Shown piece after piece: positions 6,343 to 14,490 of a stretch of 19,993 bases of DNA. The position numbers were made by a program, and so were the translations under genes. The notes beneath the pieces are model-generated. The model had not been told where the DNA came from. It did no database searches and saw only the letters and a list, made by a program, of their open reading frames with translations. Source of the DNA: Anaerolineae bacterium (GTDB taxonomy: Bacteria; Chloroflexota; Anaerolineae; JAFGEY01); assembly GCA_016929205.1 (NCBI GenBank), contig JAFGJF010000646.1, forward strand, positions 1 through 19,993, given 5' to 3'. Position 1 is the stretch's first letter, and each line of letters starts with the position of its first letter.

Positions 6343-9300
6343 GAATCACCTCTTGGTAAATCTGCTGATCCGTGAATCCTTGCACCGTCACGGCTTTGGA
6401 TGGGCAAGCGGATGCACAAAGGCCGCACCCCATACATTTGCCCTCGTTGACCTTGGCGATGAGTTTGACCGCTTGGCTCCGGCCTATCCTTCTGGATAGT
6501 TCTACTTGATCGATGGCACTGTATGGGCAAACCATCTTGCAGAAAAAGCAGCCATTACAGATCGATTCATCGACGGTGGCAACAAGCGGCTCACGCTGGA
6601 GCGCATCACCTGAGAAAAGTTGTAGTACTTTGGCTGCTGCCGCTGTCCCCTGGGCTACGGTATCGGGAATGTCGCGCGGCGATTGGCAAGCGCCAGCCAG
6701 AAATACGCCGGCAGTATAGGTTTCGATCGGGCGAAGCTTGGGATGCGCCTCGTTGAAAAAGCCGTGAGTATTGCAGGAAAAACCAACCTTGACCGCCAAT
6801 TCAGCAGCATCGTGTTGAGGCACGATGGCCGTGGCCAAAACCACCAGATCGGCCGCGATTTCGACCTGCGTTCCCGAGAGGGTGTCCACACCGCGGACGA
6901 TGACTTGGCCGTCTTTTTCAAACAACCTGGAGACACGGCCCCGCAAATAATTCACACCTTCTTCTTCGATCGCCCGGCGCACAAACTCGTCATAGTTTTT
7001 GCCCCCGGCACGAATGTCCATGTAAAATGAATAGGCCCGGCCATCGTGTATGCGGTGTTTGTATAGCATGGCATGTTTGGCCGAGTACATACAACAGATC
7101 TTGGAGCAGTAGGGCATCCCATGCGCCGGATCTCTCGAGCCGGCACAGTGGATGAATACCACGTCCTTGGGCACCTTGCCATCAGATGGCCGGCGAATCT
7201 CGCCGCCGGTTGGGCCAGATGCGGAAAGGATGCGCTCAAATTCGAGGCCGCTGATCACGTCTTTGTATTTGCCATAACCGTATTCAGCCAGGTTGCTCTT
7301 TGGATACAGATCGTAGCCTGTAGCCATGACAACCGCACCGACCGGAACCTCGACGAGTTCGTCGACCATCGTATGCTCAATCGCCTCTGGCGCGCAGACT
7401 TTTTCACATTGATAACATTCGGAACAAATGCCGCAGCGCAAGCAGCGATCTGCCTCGGCGTGTGCCTGCTCCTCGCTCAATCCCAGCTCAACCTCGCGAA
7501 AGTCGCGGATGCGCTCCTTTGCAGGAGCAATAGGCATCGTTTCACGCGCTTGCATATTTACCACGCCGCTCTCGATCACCGCATCGATCTCTGCATCACT
7601 GGGATGGGCAATAGGGAGCGGATTGAGATCGCGAGCATTGAGCAGTGGCTCGCCCCTCAGGTAGCGGTCAATCGACAGCGCTGCGCGTCGACCATCTGCG
7701 ATAGCCTCGATGAGCGCGCCCGGCCCTCTGGAAGCATCGCCGCCAGCAAAGACGCCTGGCCGGCTGGTTTCCAACGTTTTGGCATTGACGACAAACGTGC
7801 CCCAGGGATTGATCTCGATGCCGTGGTCCGGCTTTAGGAAAGATGTTTCCGGGGCCTGAGCCACAGCAGCGATCATCGCATCGGCTTCCAGGATAAATTC
7901 ACTGCCCTCAACGGGGAGCGGGCGCCGCCGGCCGCTCTCATCTGGCTCGCCCAGGCGCATTCGGATGCAGCGCACGCCGGTGATGCGCCCATTTTCCGAA
8001 ATAACTTCGATAGGCTGGGTCAACAATTCCAGCTTGATCCCTTCGTGTTCTGCTTCCTCGATTTCCCAATCGTTGGCCGGCATTTCGGCCCGCGAGCGAC
8101 GGTAAATCATCGTCACCTGTTCGGCTCCAATACGCAGCGAAGAACGGGCCGCGTCGATGGCCGTGTTGCCACCCCCCACGATCAACACGTTTTTACCCAA
8201 CGTTACCTGTTCACCCAGGTTCACCGAACGGAGAAAGGGCACACCATGAAACACACCCTCTGCCTCCTCGCCGGGAATGTTGAGACGCTGGGCTTCGTGT
8301 GCGCCAATGGCCAAAAAGACCGCTTCATAGCCTTGCTCAAAAAGGTCGTTGACGTCACTGATGGGATGATAGACTCGCAAATCCACACCCAGGGCAAGAA
8401 TGTTGTCGATCTCGCGCTGCAACACGTCGCGAGGCAGGCGATAAGCCGGGATGCCGACCCGCATCATACCACCGGCCACGGGCAAAGCTTCGAATAGGGT
8501 CACCCGGTATCCCTTTTGGGCAAGAAAATGCGCGGCAGTCAGCCCGGCCGGACCGCTGCCGGCAATGGCCACACGCTTAGCATCGCGCTGAATGTTAACA
8601 GATGGCTTTTCTTCAGTGCCTGATTTATCCCGTTCGGCATACACGCGGTCGGCTACAAAACGCTTCAACGCACAAATCGCTACCGGCCGATCCAACGCAC
8701 CGCGGTTGCATTCATTCTCACAAGGATGGGTACACACTCGTCCAACCGTTGCCGGGAAGGGGTTGTACTGCATAACGACGTCAAGTGCTTCTTTGTACCG
8801 TCCTTCGGCGATGAGCGCAATGTACCCCTGGGCGCTGGTCTCTGCCGGACAGGTGGCCTTGCAAGGAGAGATACCACGTTTGGTGATCGAAAACCGGCTG
8901 GGGACAGCCTGAGGGAATGGCCGATAGATCGCCGTCCTTTCTGCCATGCCCATATCGAAGCTGTTTGGCACACTGATCGGACATACGGCAGTACATTCGT
9001 TGCATCCGTTGCACTTGTCCCAATTCACATAGGTTGCTTTTTTGCGGATAGTAGCTACAAAGTTGCCTACAAAGCCTTCGATTTTCTCGACTTCGGAATA
9101 GGTGTGCAGGGTAATCTTGGCGTTCTGGGCCGCTTCCACCATCTTGGGGGTCAAGATGCATTGCGAGCAGTCCAAGGTAGGAAACGTTTCGGCCAGTTGG
9201 GCCATATGTCCGCCGATAGATGGTTCGCGCTCAACCAGGACGACCTCTTGGCCTCCGGCGGCAATATCCAGTGCGGCTTGAATACCTGCGACCCCACCGC

Positions 9301-9739
9301 CGATGACCAGTGCACGCTTGGTCACTGGGATATTGATCATTTCCAGGGCAGCGTCTTGACGCGCTTTGGCAACGGCAACACGCACGGCATCGATGGCCTG
9401 TATCGTGGCTTGCTCCATATCGGTATGCACCCAGGCACAATGCTCGCGCAGGTTGGCCATTTCGAAAAGATATGGATTCAGCCCGGCTCGTTCGAGGGTG
9501 CGCATAAAGGTTGGCCCTTGCATATGCGGCGAACAGGAAGCGACTACCACGCGATCCAATCCCTTTTCTTTAACCGCTTCAATGATCCCCGTCTGCCCCG
9601 GGTCAGAACACATATAGCTATGTACAACAGAGTGGACTACCTGAGGAAACCTGGCAGCTTCTCGTGCGACTCGCTCCACATCCACGGTGGAGTCAATATT
9701 ATGCCCTCAACGACAGACAAAAACACCCAGTCTGGCCAT
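6332..9739 (-). CDS. hdrA: HdrA-GltD fusion, probable selenoprotein (Sec at residue 11)
   Basis: This flavin and iron-sulfur subunit, the expected site of electron bifurcation, is about 1135 residues if read through an in-frame TGA at 9707-9709. The start at ATG 9739 has AGGAGG eight bases upstream, overlapping the hdrB stop. The first residues, MARLGVFVCR-TGA-GHNI, match the HdrA N-terminus, with TGA in place of the second cysteine of VCxCG. Downstream are FAD motif VIGGGVAG (145-152), DCSQC (190-194) and ferredoxin cysteines at about 243-253. Then follows a complete GltD-like insert (about 285-700) with its own cysteines, GSGPAG near 394-399, GGGNTA near 522-527 and AGGDASRGPG near 665-674. 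After it come CLRCGICSECYQC (766-778), CAGSRDP, and two C-terminal [4Fe-4S] motifs near 1061 and 1102. A GTG start at 9685 is unlikely because it has no ribosome binding site. A nonsense mutation or assembly error is the alternative to selenocysteine. Confidence 0.88.
9674..9692 (-). promoter_or_regulatory. Candidate bacterial SECIS hairpin in hdrA
   Basis: On the minus strand, CTCCAC (9692-9687) pairs perfectly with GTGGAG (9679-9674) around a 7-nt loop CGTGGAT. The loop has G at its second position, 22 nt after the in-frame TGA at 9709-9707. Known bacterial SECIS elements lie just downstream of the UGA inside the coding sequence, with a conserved G among the first two loop bases about 16-37 nt away, so this fits. 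An alternative longer fold uses GACTC/GAGTC outside CAC/GTG with a 4-nt bulge and keeps the same apical loop. No SelB-binding data can be derived from sequence alone. Confidence 0.72.
9707..9709 (-). other. In-frame TGA, probable selenocysteine codon of HdrA
   Basis: The codon is number 11 from the ATG at 9739. It follows TGT CGT (Cys-Arg) and precedes GGG CAT AAT ATT (Gly-His-Asn-Ile), so it stands exactly where HdrA proteins have the second Cys of VCxCG. The reading frame is intact on both sides for more than 1100 codons. Elsewhere in the window TGA ends genes normally (for example flxA, flxB and metF), so general reassignment of TGA is unlikely. Confidence 0.8.
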
Positions 9740-9753
9740 TCGGCTCTCCTCCT
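9740..9753 (-). promoter_or_regulatory. Strong ribosome binding site that fixes the hdrA start
   Basis: The minus strand reads AGGAGG, AGAGCCGA, then ATG. The six-base match to the anti-Shine-Dalgarno sequence at eight-base spacing overlaps the TAG stop of hdrB. It shows that translation of hdrA starts at 9739, ahead of the in-frame TGA, and not at the GTG at 9685. Confidence 0.9.
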
Positions 9754-10624
9754 AGACCAACGCCTTTGCCTTGAACAGCTTGGCGGGATCGACAATGAGT
9801 TTGTTGATGCCCAATTCTTTGATCCCCATGCCCAGCGTCAAACCGATAAGCTGTGTAAAATACAGGATGGGGATATGAAAATCGGTTTTGTACCGCTTAT
9901 TTACTTGGGGCTGCCGCAAATCCAGGCTGGACTGGCAGAGCGGGCATGCCACCATGATGCACTCGGCGCCTTCATCGACGGCTGTCTGTAAAATGTCACG
10001 ACACAGTTTCAGAATGACATTCGTCCTGGTTAAAGCCAGGCTCCCTCCACAGCACTCTGTTTTGTAGGGCCAGTCGATGGGCTCTGCTCCCAACACGGCG
10101 ATCAACTTTTCCATACAGGTCGGATCTTCCGGGTCGTCAAATTCGGTCACCTCCGGTGGCCTGACCAGCAAACAGCCATAGTACGCGGCTATCTTGAGGC
10201 CCTCAAGCCGTCTGGTTATTTTATCCTGCAAAGCATCGAGTCCATAGTCGTCGATGACGATTTCCAAGAGATGCTTGACCTTAACCTCGCCTCTGTACGG
10301 GCTGCCGACGGTTTCGTCCACGCTGCTACGGCGCTCATTTTCCGGTGTACGCATCGCTTTATTAGCCACTTGAAGGCGACTGTAACAGGCTGCACAGCAG
10401 ACCGCCGTATCCAACCCGGATGCCTGGGCCAAAACCAGGTTTTTGACCGGCAGTGCCAGCGCCAGTATTTCAGAGGTCATATGACCGGAGGAAGCACCAC
10501 AGCAGATCCAGCCGGGAATTTCCTCCAGGTCGATTCCCAAAGCCCGGCAAATTGCCTTGGATGATATGTCATATTCCTTGGATGTGGAATGAAGCGAACA
10601 TCCTGGATAATAGGCGTATCTCAT
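9752..10624 (-). CDS. hdrB: Heterodisulfide reductase-like subunit B (CCG domain protein)
   Basis: The 290-residue protein has two CCG domains that bind noncubane iron-sulfur clusters and form the disulfide- or substrate-reducing site in Hdr complexes. The first has Cys 9, CCG at 41-43 and Cys 77/80 (CAAC). The second has Cys 151, CCGG at 191-194 and Cys 227/230 (CPLC). All expected positions are filled. The start ATG at 10624 overlaps the stop codon of hdrC by four bases. In bacteria without coenzyme M the heterodisulfide is not available, so the true substrate is unknown; coupling to the MetF partner encoded in the same cluster is one possibility. Confidence 0.95.
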   Translation of the reverse strand: MRYAYYPGCSLHSTSKEYDISSKAICRALGIDLEEIPGWICCGASSGHMTSEILALALPVKNLVLAQASGLDTAVCCAACYSRLQVANKAMRTPENERRSSVDETVGSPYRGEVKVKHLLEIVIDDYGLDALQDKITRRLEGLKIAAYYGCLLVRPPEVTEFDDPEDPTCMEKLIAVLGAEPIDWPYKTECCGGSLALTRTNVILKLCRDILQTAVDEGAECIMVACPLCQSSLDLRQPQVNKRYKTDFHIPILYFTQLIGLTLGMGIKELGINKLIVDPAKLFKAKALV

Positions 10625-11190
10625 TCTGGTTTGCCCTCCAGTTCTCTGGCTTTGGCGAACATCTCTTTCATCCCTTTGATATGTCTGTTCCTCGGTGGCA
10701 AAAGGCCTAACTTGCCTTTGAAGAACATTTTTGGAGCCATCATCACGTCTTTGACGAAATGCCCGCTGAACAGGTTATAAAAGGCAATCATGCCCAATTC
10801 ATACACGCGGCCAAACTGCTCGACGCTTCCCAGGAATAAGCGATGGAACAAGGGCACGTCATGCTCTGGAGATGTGATCCCCCGGGCATAGGCGATCCGG
10901 CGCAGAGCATCCATTACCCCTGCCGGATCGACGTTTTGTGGGCAGCGCGTTGAGCATGTTTCACAGGCCGCGCACAGCCAGATGGTGCGGCTGGATAGGA
11001 CGACATCGCTCATACCTAGTTGCACGCCCCTGATGATCTGGTGGGGGGAATAGTCCATCTCAAATGCAATGGGACAACCTGCCGTACACTTGCCACACTG
11101 GTAGCACAAAGCCAGGTTACGATTGCATTTGGCTTCCACCAGGCGCAAGAATTCAGTTTGTGATTCTGTCAGTGGCAATTGTGTGCTCAT
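10621..11190 (-). CDS. hdrC: Heterodisulfide reductase-like subunit C (2x[4Fe-4S])
   Basis: The 189-residue protein is a small electron-transfer subunit with two ferredoxin motifs, Cys 29, 32, 35, 39 and Cys 73, 76, 79, 83, each with the terminal cysteine followed by proline. A helical C-terminal part follows, as in other HdrC proteins. It should pass electrons from HdrA to HdrB in the cytoplasm. Its ATG at 11190 overlaps the stop of the upstream histidine kinase (ATGA), and its own stop overlaps the start of hdrB, so kinase, hdrC and hdrB are translationally coupled. Confidence 0.94.
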   Translation of the reverse strand: MSTQLPLTESQTEFLRLVEAKCNRNLALCYQCGKCTAGCPIAFEMDYSPHQIIRGVQLGMSDVVLSSRTIWLCAACETCSTRCPQNVDPAGVMDALRRIAYARGITSPEHDVPLFHRLFLGSVEQFGRVYELGMIAFYNLFSGHFVKDVMMAPKMFFKGKLGLLPPRNRHIKGMKEMFAKARELEGKPE

Positions 11191-12125
11191 TGACCTGCCT
11201 CTTGGGTTTGAACGGCCGGAAAAGCAAAAATGAATTTGCTGCCCTGGCCTTCTTTCGATTCGACGTGGATGTGCCCGTCATACAGATCGATCACCCGTTT
11301 GACGATCGATAATCCTAGCCCAGTACCGTGCGCCTTGGTCTTGGCGCTGTCAGTACGATAAAACTCGTCAAAAATGTGTTCGACCTCGTCTGGCGCAATA
11401 CCAATCCCTGTATCCTCGACGATACCAACGACGTTTCCATCCTTTTCTTGCAGCGAGACCGTGACCGTCCCGCCGGGATGGGTGTATTTGATGGCATTGT
11501 TCACCAGGTTAGACAGCAGGTGCTCCAAGTCCTCGTGGGTTGCGATCACAGGTGGCAACGAGTCTGGCACATCGAGGTGTAGATTGACAGCCTCCCACCG
11601 GGCTCGAACGCGCATTTCGGGAGACAACCGCTCCAGCACATCTAGCAACTGTACCTGCCGGGGCTTTCTTTCGATCTCGGCATACTTGACCGCCCCCAGC
11701 CGTAAAAAGTCATTCACTCGCGCCAGCATAACCTTGGTTCGATCTTGGGCCAAAGTCAGCATTTCGTCGTATAGTTTCGGATCGTTTTTTGTATATCCCT
11801 GCAGGATCATCTCTAGTGAGTTCTGCACGGCGGCTAATGGCGAGCGCAGTTCGTGTGTAAGCTGCAACATGGGCAAAAGCTCTGCCTTGGGAATCCTTTT
11901 TAACCGTGCCACTTCACGTTCTGTGTTGGTCAAAATGGCCGCTTGATCTTGGATCTCTTTTCTCATAGCTTCAAGTTCATTGCATTGCGTTGTTCGTTCG
12001 ACCTTTAGATGACGATTCGTGCTGCGGCATTTGAGAATCACGAGCAACCCGCAAACTAGCAGTAAGCTTTGCGCTGCTAGAATGACGAAAAGCCACGATG
12101 GAGGTGCTGAAATGGCTGCTGGCAT
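11187..12125 (-). CDS. One-TM sensor histidine kinase within the Hdr operon
   Basis: The 312-residue protein has a single N-terminal membrane helix (about 11-31), a coiled-coil linker (about 41-78), and a HisKA dimerisation box with LTHELRSPL whose phosphoacceptor is His 91. A complete HATPase domain follows (NLVNNAIKYTHPGG, DTGIGIAPDEVEHIF, GTGLGLSIVKRV). There is no periplasmic sensor domain, PAS or GAF, so its input is either membrane-derived or comes from a protein partner. ATG 12125 has AGGAGG five bases upstream. It lies 45 bases after metF and overlaps hdrC by four bases, so it is produced together with the complex. The receiver-only protein encoded at 13902-14294 is the obvious partner, by context. 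Confidence 0.92.
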   Translation of the reverse strand: MPAAISAPPSWLFVILAAQSLLLVCGLLVILKCRSTNRHLKVERTTQCNELEAMRKEIQDQAAILTNTEREVARLKRIPKAELLPMLQLTHELRSPLAAVQNSLEMILQGYTKNDPKLYDEMLTLAQDRTKVMLARVNDFLRLGAVKYAEIERKPRQVQLLDVLERLSPEMRVRARWEAVNLHLDVPDSLPPVIATHEDLEHLLSNLVNNAIKYTHPGGTVTVSLQEKDGNVVGIVEDTGIGIAPDEVEHIFDEFYRTDSAKTKAHGTGLGLSIVKRVIDLYDGHIHVESKEGQGSKFIFAFPAVQTQEAGQ

Positions 12126-12144
12126 CGCATCCTCCTCCCTGCAT

Positions 12145-12158
12145 ACGTCCTAAGACGT
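12145..12158 (-). other. Small hairpin between metF and the kinase gene
   Basis: ACGTC and GACGT form a 5-bp stem with a 4-nt loop (TTAG) in the 45-base gap. There is no T-run, so it is not a standard terminator. It could be an mRNA processing or stability element, or chance. Confidence 0.25.
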
Positions 12159-12170
12159 TCTTTGATCACA

Positions 12171-13745
12171 TCAGCTCTTTTTGGTTTCTTTTTTCTCTGG
12201 TGGTTGAATTCCCAATCGTTTTGCCGTGTGATCGCGCCCCATAAAATAGTTCAGCCACGACGAGGTGCGCCGCAGACTGTGGTCTACAGGCGGCACTTCA
12301 TACGCGCGCAATGTGTCTTCTTTACCATAGTGCTTGAGTCTGGGATAAGCGCGTACATAGATGCACTTGCGTTTGTTTGGATGCACTTCGCACCACCCCT
12401 CGAAACTGCCACCACAAGGGCCGTTGCGCTGCCCCTTCGGACATTGGCTCATCGGGCAGAGATAGGCGACGTCGGGAAGGCCGCAGTCACCACAATGCAT
12501 ACACTCGTTGGTGAGCACTTTGCCGATGTGTTCTATGCGGTTAAAAGCGTCCTCAAGAGCAGATCCGTCGATGGCGCCTGACATAGCACGCATTGGTTTA
12601 AAGAGAATGCCTTTTGGCTCAAATATGGTGTTGTGCAACAGCCTAAAGCCCCGATAGACAAAAGGCGTGGGAGGACGATGCGACCGATCGGCAGGTGTTT
12701 CTGCATTTAATCCCGTCTTGGGGTCTTTTTCAAAGTAATACCAACCGTTTTCCTGTGGAAAGTCGAACTCGGGAATAAAGTCGCGCCAGTTGGAAGCCTG
12801 TTCCTCACCCATCTCGATGATCTGTTCCACCTCTTGGTATTTCAACCCGTGACCACCAATATGTATGCCAGCAAAACCAAGCCCTTTCATAAAAGCATAC
12901 ATTTTTGCGGCGCGTTCGAGTCTTTTCGCTTTGCCTCGATCCTTTGCTTTTGCTTCTTCGGTGATCATGGATAAAAACTCATCCGTTACAACGCAGCCTG
13001 GCAACCCATTGCGGTGCATCAGGCGGGCGGGGCCGCTCGCAAGGACATAGACGTTGCCAACCACCGGAATATGCTCAAACCCAAGTCGCTTGACCATCAA
13101 CAATACTTCGTGGAACTTGCGTGCATCATAGCCAAGCTGTGTAACGACAAACTGCGCCCCAGCAGCGAGTTTTTTCTCGAGTTTGTAGTATTGTCCCATC
13201 AGTTCAGCTTCAGTTGCTTTGAATGGACTGACCACAGCACCAGCCACAAAGTGTGTAGGGACAAGCTTTGACATTTTGCCGCTTGGTGAAGGGAATTCTA
13301 ATCCCTCGTTCAGTTTCGAAATGAGCCCGAGCAGTTGCGTGGCATCCAGATCGAATACAGGTGTGGAATGTCCTTCATAACCTGCAGAAGCATGGTCACC
13401 GGTAATCGTCAAGATGTTGTGGACTGATGCTCTTTCCAATCCGTAGAGGAGTGCCTCAAGCTGATTTCTGCCTTTGTCTTTGCAGGTGAAATGGACGACC
13501 GGCTCGATATCTAGCTTGGCTATCTCAGCACCGAGCATTTCGGCTGACGTGGCCGGGTTGCCACCCGGGTTATCCGTGATGGTCAGCGCATGTACCTTGC
13601 TGCCCTTGGCTGCTTCTTCAGCAGATGACATAAACTCATCTTGATACCGCTCAAATGCACCACGACCGGGCACCAATTCCCACGACACGCTAAATGTATC
13701 TTTATCTATCAGCGACTGGTAATACTTGCTTACATATTCGGGCAC
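12171..13745 (-). CDS. metF: Methylenetetrahydrofolate reductase, MetF-MetV fusion
   Basis: The 524-residue protein has an N-terminal MTHFR TIM-barrel (about 1-310), with the catalytic-type glutamate in SWELVPGRG (Glu 23), a conserved ITDNPGGNP block (56-64), and TGDH (115-118), where the Asp near the flavin is expected. A C-terminal MetV-like zinc/iron-sulfur domain (about 360-470) holds eight cysteines: 415, 418, 421, 430, 435, 444, 452 and 461. In acetogens MetF and MetV are usually separate subunits of a reductase that converts methylene-THF to methyl-THF in the Wood-Ljungdahl pathway; here they are one chain. The start is GTG 13745 with AAGGAG seven bases upstream. The gene lies directly ahead of the kinase and hdr genes, as metVF accompanies hdrCBA-mvhD in Moorella. 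A separate role in methionine synthesis cannot be excluded. Confidence 0.93.
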   Translation of the reverse strand: MPEYVSKYYQSLIDKDTFSVSWELVPGRGAFERYQDEFMSSAEEAAKGSKVHALTITDNPGGNPATSAEMLGAEIAKLDIEPVVHFTCKDKGRNQLEALLYGLERASVHNILTITGDHASAGYEGHSTPVFDLDATQLLGLISKLNEGLEFPSPSGKMSKLVPTHFVAGAVVSPFKATEAELMGQYYKLEKKLAAGAQFVVTQLGYDARKFHEVLLMVKRLGFEHIPVVGNVYVLASGPARLMHRNGLPGCVVTDEFLSMITEEAKAKDRGKAKRLERAAKMYAFMKGLGFAGIHIGGHGLKYQEVEQIIEMGEEQASNWRDFIPEFDFPQENGWYYFEKDPKTGLNAETPADRSHRPPTPFVYRGFRLLHNTIFEPKGILFKPMRAMSGAIDGSALEDAFNRIEHIGKVLTNECMHCGDCGLPDVAYLCPMSQCPKGQRNGPCGGSFEGWCEVHPNKRKCIYVRAYPRLKHYGKEDTLRAYEVPPVDHSLRRTSSWLNYFMGRDHTAKRLGIQPPEKKETKKS

Positions 13746-13901
13746 GACCCATCTCCTTAAATCTGACCCTACAGCAAAACACGGCCCAAGATACCCGGCA
13801 CATGGTCTGTGCTAGAAAATTATCTCTTGGCCAAAAACGCAAGGGATTTGCCTGGATAACCAATAGCCAGCACAGTCTTTGGGCAAAGCTGATTGTTTTT
13901 C
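13746..13901 (-). other. Spacer between response regulator gene and metF
   Basis: This 156-base gap is the largest in the cluster. It holds a short GCACA/TGTGC inverted repeat with a 5-base loop (13798-13812), a TTGGCCAA palindrome, and the AAGGAG ribosome binding site of metF. I found no convincing -35/-10 pair with normal spacing and no hairpin followed by a T-run. A weak internal promoter is possible but unsupported. Confidence 0.35.
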
Positions 13902-14294
13902 TTACTTGGCGTGCCGTGCGAGCGTTTTCTTGACCTCGGCAATCAACTCGTCGGGAGAGACCGGCTTGTCCAGCCAACTGTTGATGTGCAAATAGTCGTC
14001 CTGTGGAAAGCTCCCTTTGTATTCCGAGTCCTTGATCGCCGTTACCATCACGATCGGGATGTCTCTGAGTTCGGGTTCTTTCATCATATCTCGGCTGACA
14101 CTGACACCGTCCAATATCCAATCCATCATCACATCCAAAAGTACAAGGTCTGGCTTGGATGCCTTGATCTTGGCTAGCCCTTCGTCTCCACCAGGGGCAC
14201 TATCCACTTGATAGCCATTCGCTTCCAGTATCGCTTTTGTAGACTTGACGAAAATAGGATCATCGTCAATGATTAGAACTTGAGCTGGATTCAT
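13902..14294 (-). CDS. Single-domain response regulator (CheY-like receiver)
   Basis: The 130-residue protein consists of a receiver domain only. The acidic pocket Asp 10-12, phosphoacceptor Asp 54 (in LVLLDVMMD), Thr 85 and Lys 110 (in LDKPVSPDE) are all in place, so it should be phosphorylatable. There is no DNA-binding or enzyme output domain, so it acts through protein contacts or a phosphorelay. The ATG at 14294 has an excellent AGGAGGTGA site six bases upstream, suggesting strong translation. It is the first gene after the promoter at 14390-14418 and precedes metF. The kinase encoded two genes downstream (11187-12125) is the probable partner; this is inferred from location. Confidence 0.92.
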   Translation of the reverse strand: MNPAQVLIIDDDPIFVKSTKAILEANGYQVDSAPGGDEGLAKIKASKPDLVLLDVMMDWILDGVSVSRDMMKEPELRDIPIVMVTAIKDSEYKGSFPQDDYLHINSWLDKPVSPDELIAEVKKTLARHAK

Positions 14295-14389
14295 CTTTGG
14301 TCACCTCCTGTGCCGCTGGCACGCTAAAAAGTGTGAAAACAAAGAGATTAGCAAAGGATTCATCATGTTGGTGCAATAACCTCATGATA

Positions 14390-14418
14390 ATTATGACACA
14401 CGGGAGGTGCAGTGTCTA
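14390..14418 (-). promoter_or_regulatory. Probable main promoter of the RR-metF-kinase-hdr-flx cluster
   Basis: On the minus strand TAGACA (14418-14413) and CATAAT (14395-14390) are separated by exactly 17 bases; each box matches five of six consensus positions. Transcription should start near 14383, leaving a leader of about 90 bases before the response regulator ATG. It lies just downstream of a strong terminator of the preceding luxR-type gene, which fits a new transcription unit beginning here. Confidence 0.7.
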
Positions 14419-14490
14419 GAAGGGAAATCCCGTCAGTTTTCTGCCGCTTGTCAGGCAAAACCCTACAAATGAAAAGGAACGGCAGCAGCA

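Noticed and set aside
7073..7837. 254-codon plus-strand open frame opposite hdrA
   Set aside because: It is antisense to the GltD and HdrA coding region, with no domain or start signal.
9685..9739. Annotating hdrA from the GTG at 9685, N-truncated
   Set aside because: The GTG has no ribosome binding site and lies inside the conserved HdrA N-terminal region. The ATG at 9739 has AGGAGG at good spacing and restores the expected sequence apart from the TGA.
6332..9739. hdrA as a pseudogene broken by a nonsense mutation
   Set aside because: The frame is otherwise intact over more than 1100 codons with all cofactor motifs kept. The TGA stands precisely on a motif cysteine and a SECIS-like hairpin follows. 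It remains the main alternative.
8726..9991. 421-codon plus-strand open frame opposite hdrA and hdrB
   Set aside because: It is antisense to two genes with full motif support, has no recognisable domain, and crosses their boundary. It is a composition shadow.
3128..11190. Reading the cluster as an F420- or H2-dependent sulfhydrogenase
   Set aside because: No nickel-iron hydrogenase large or small subunit is encoded. The presence of HdrABC and MvhD-type proteins fits the Flx-Hdr type better.
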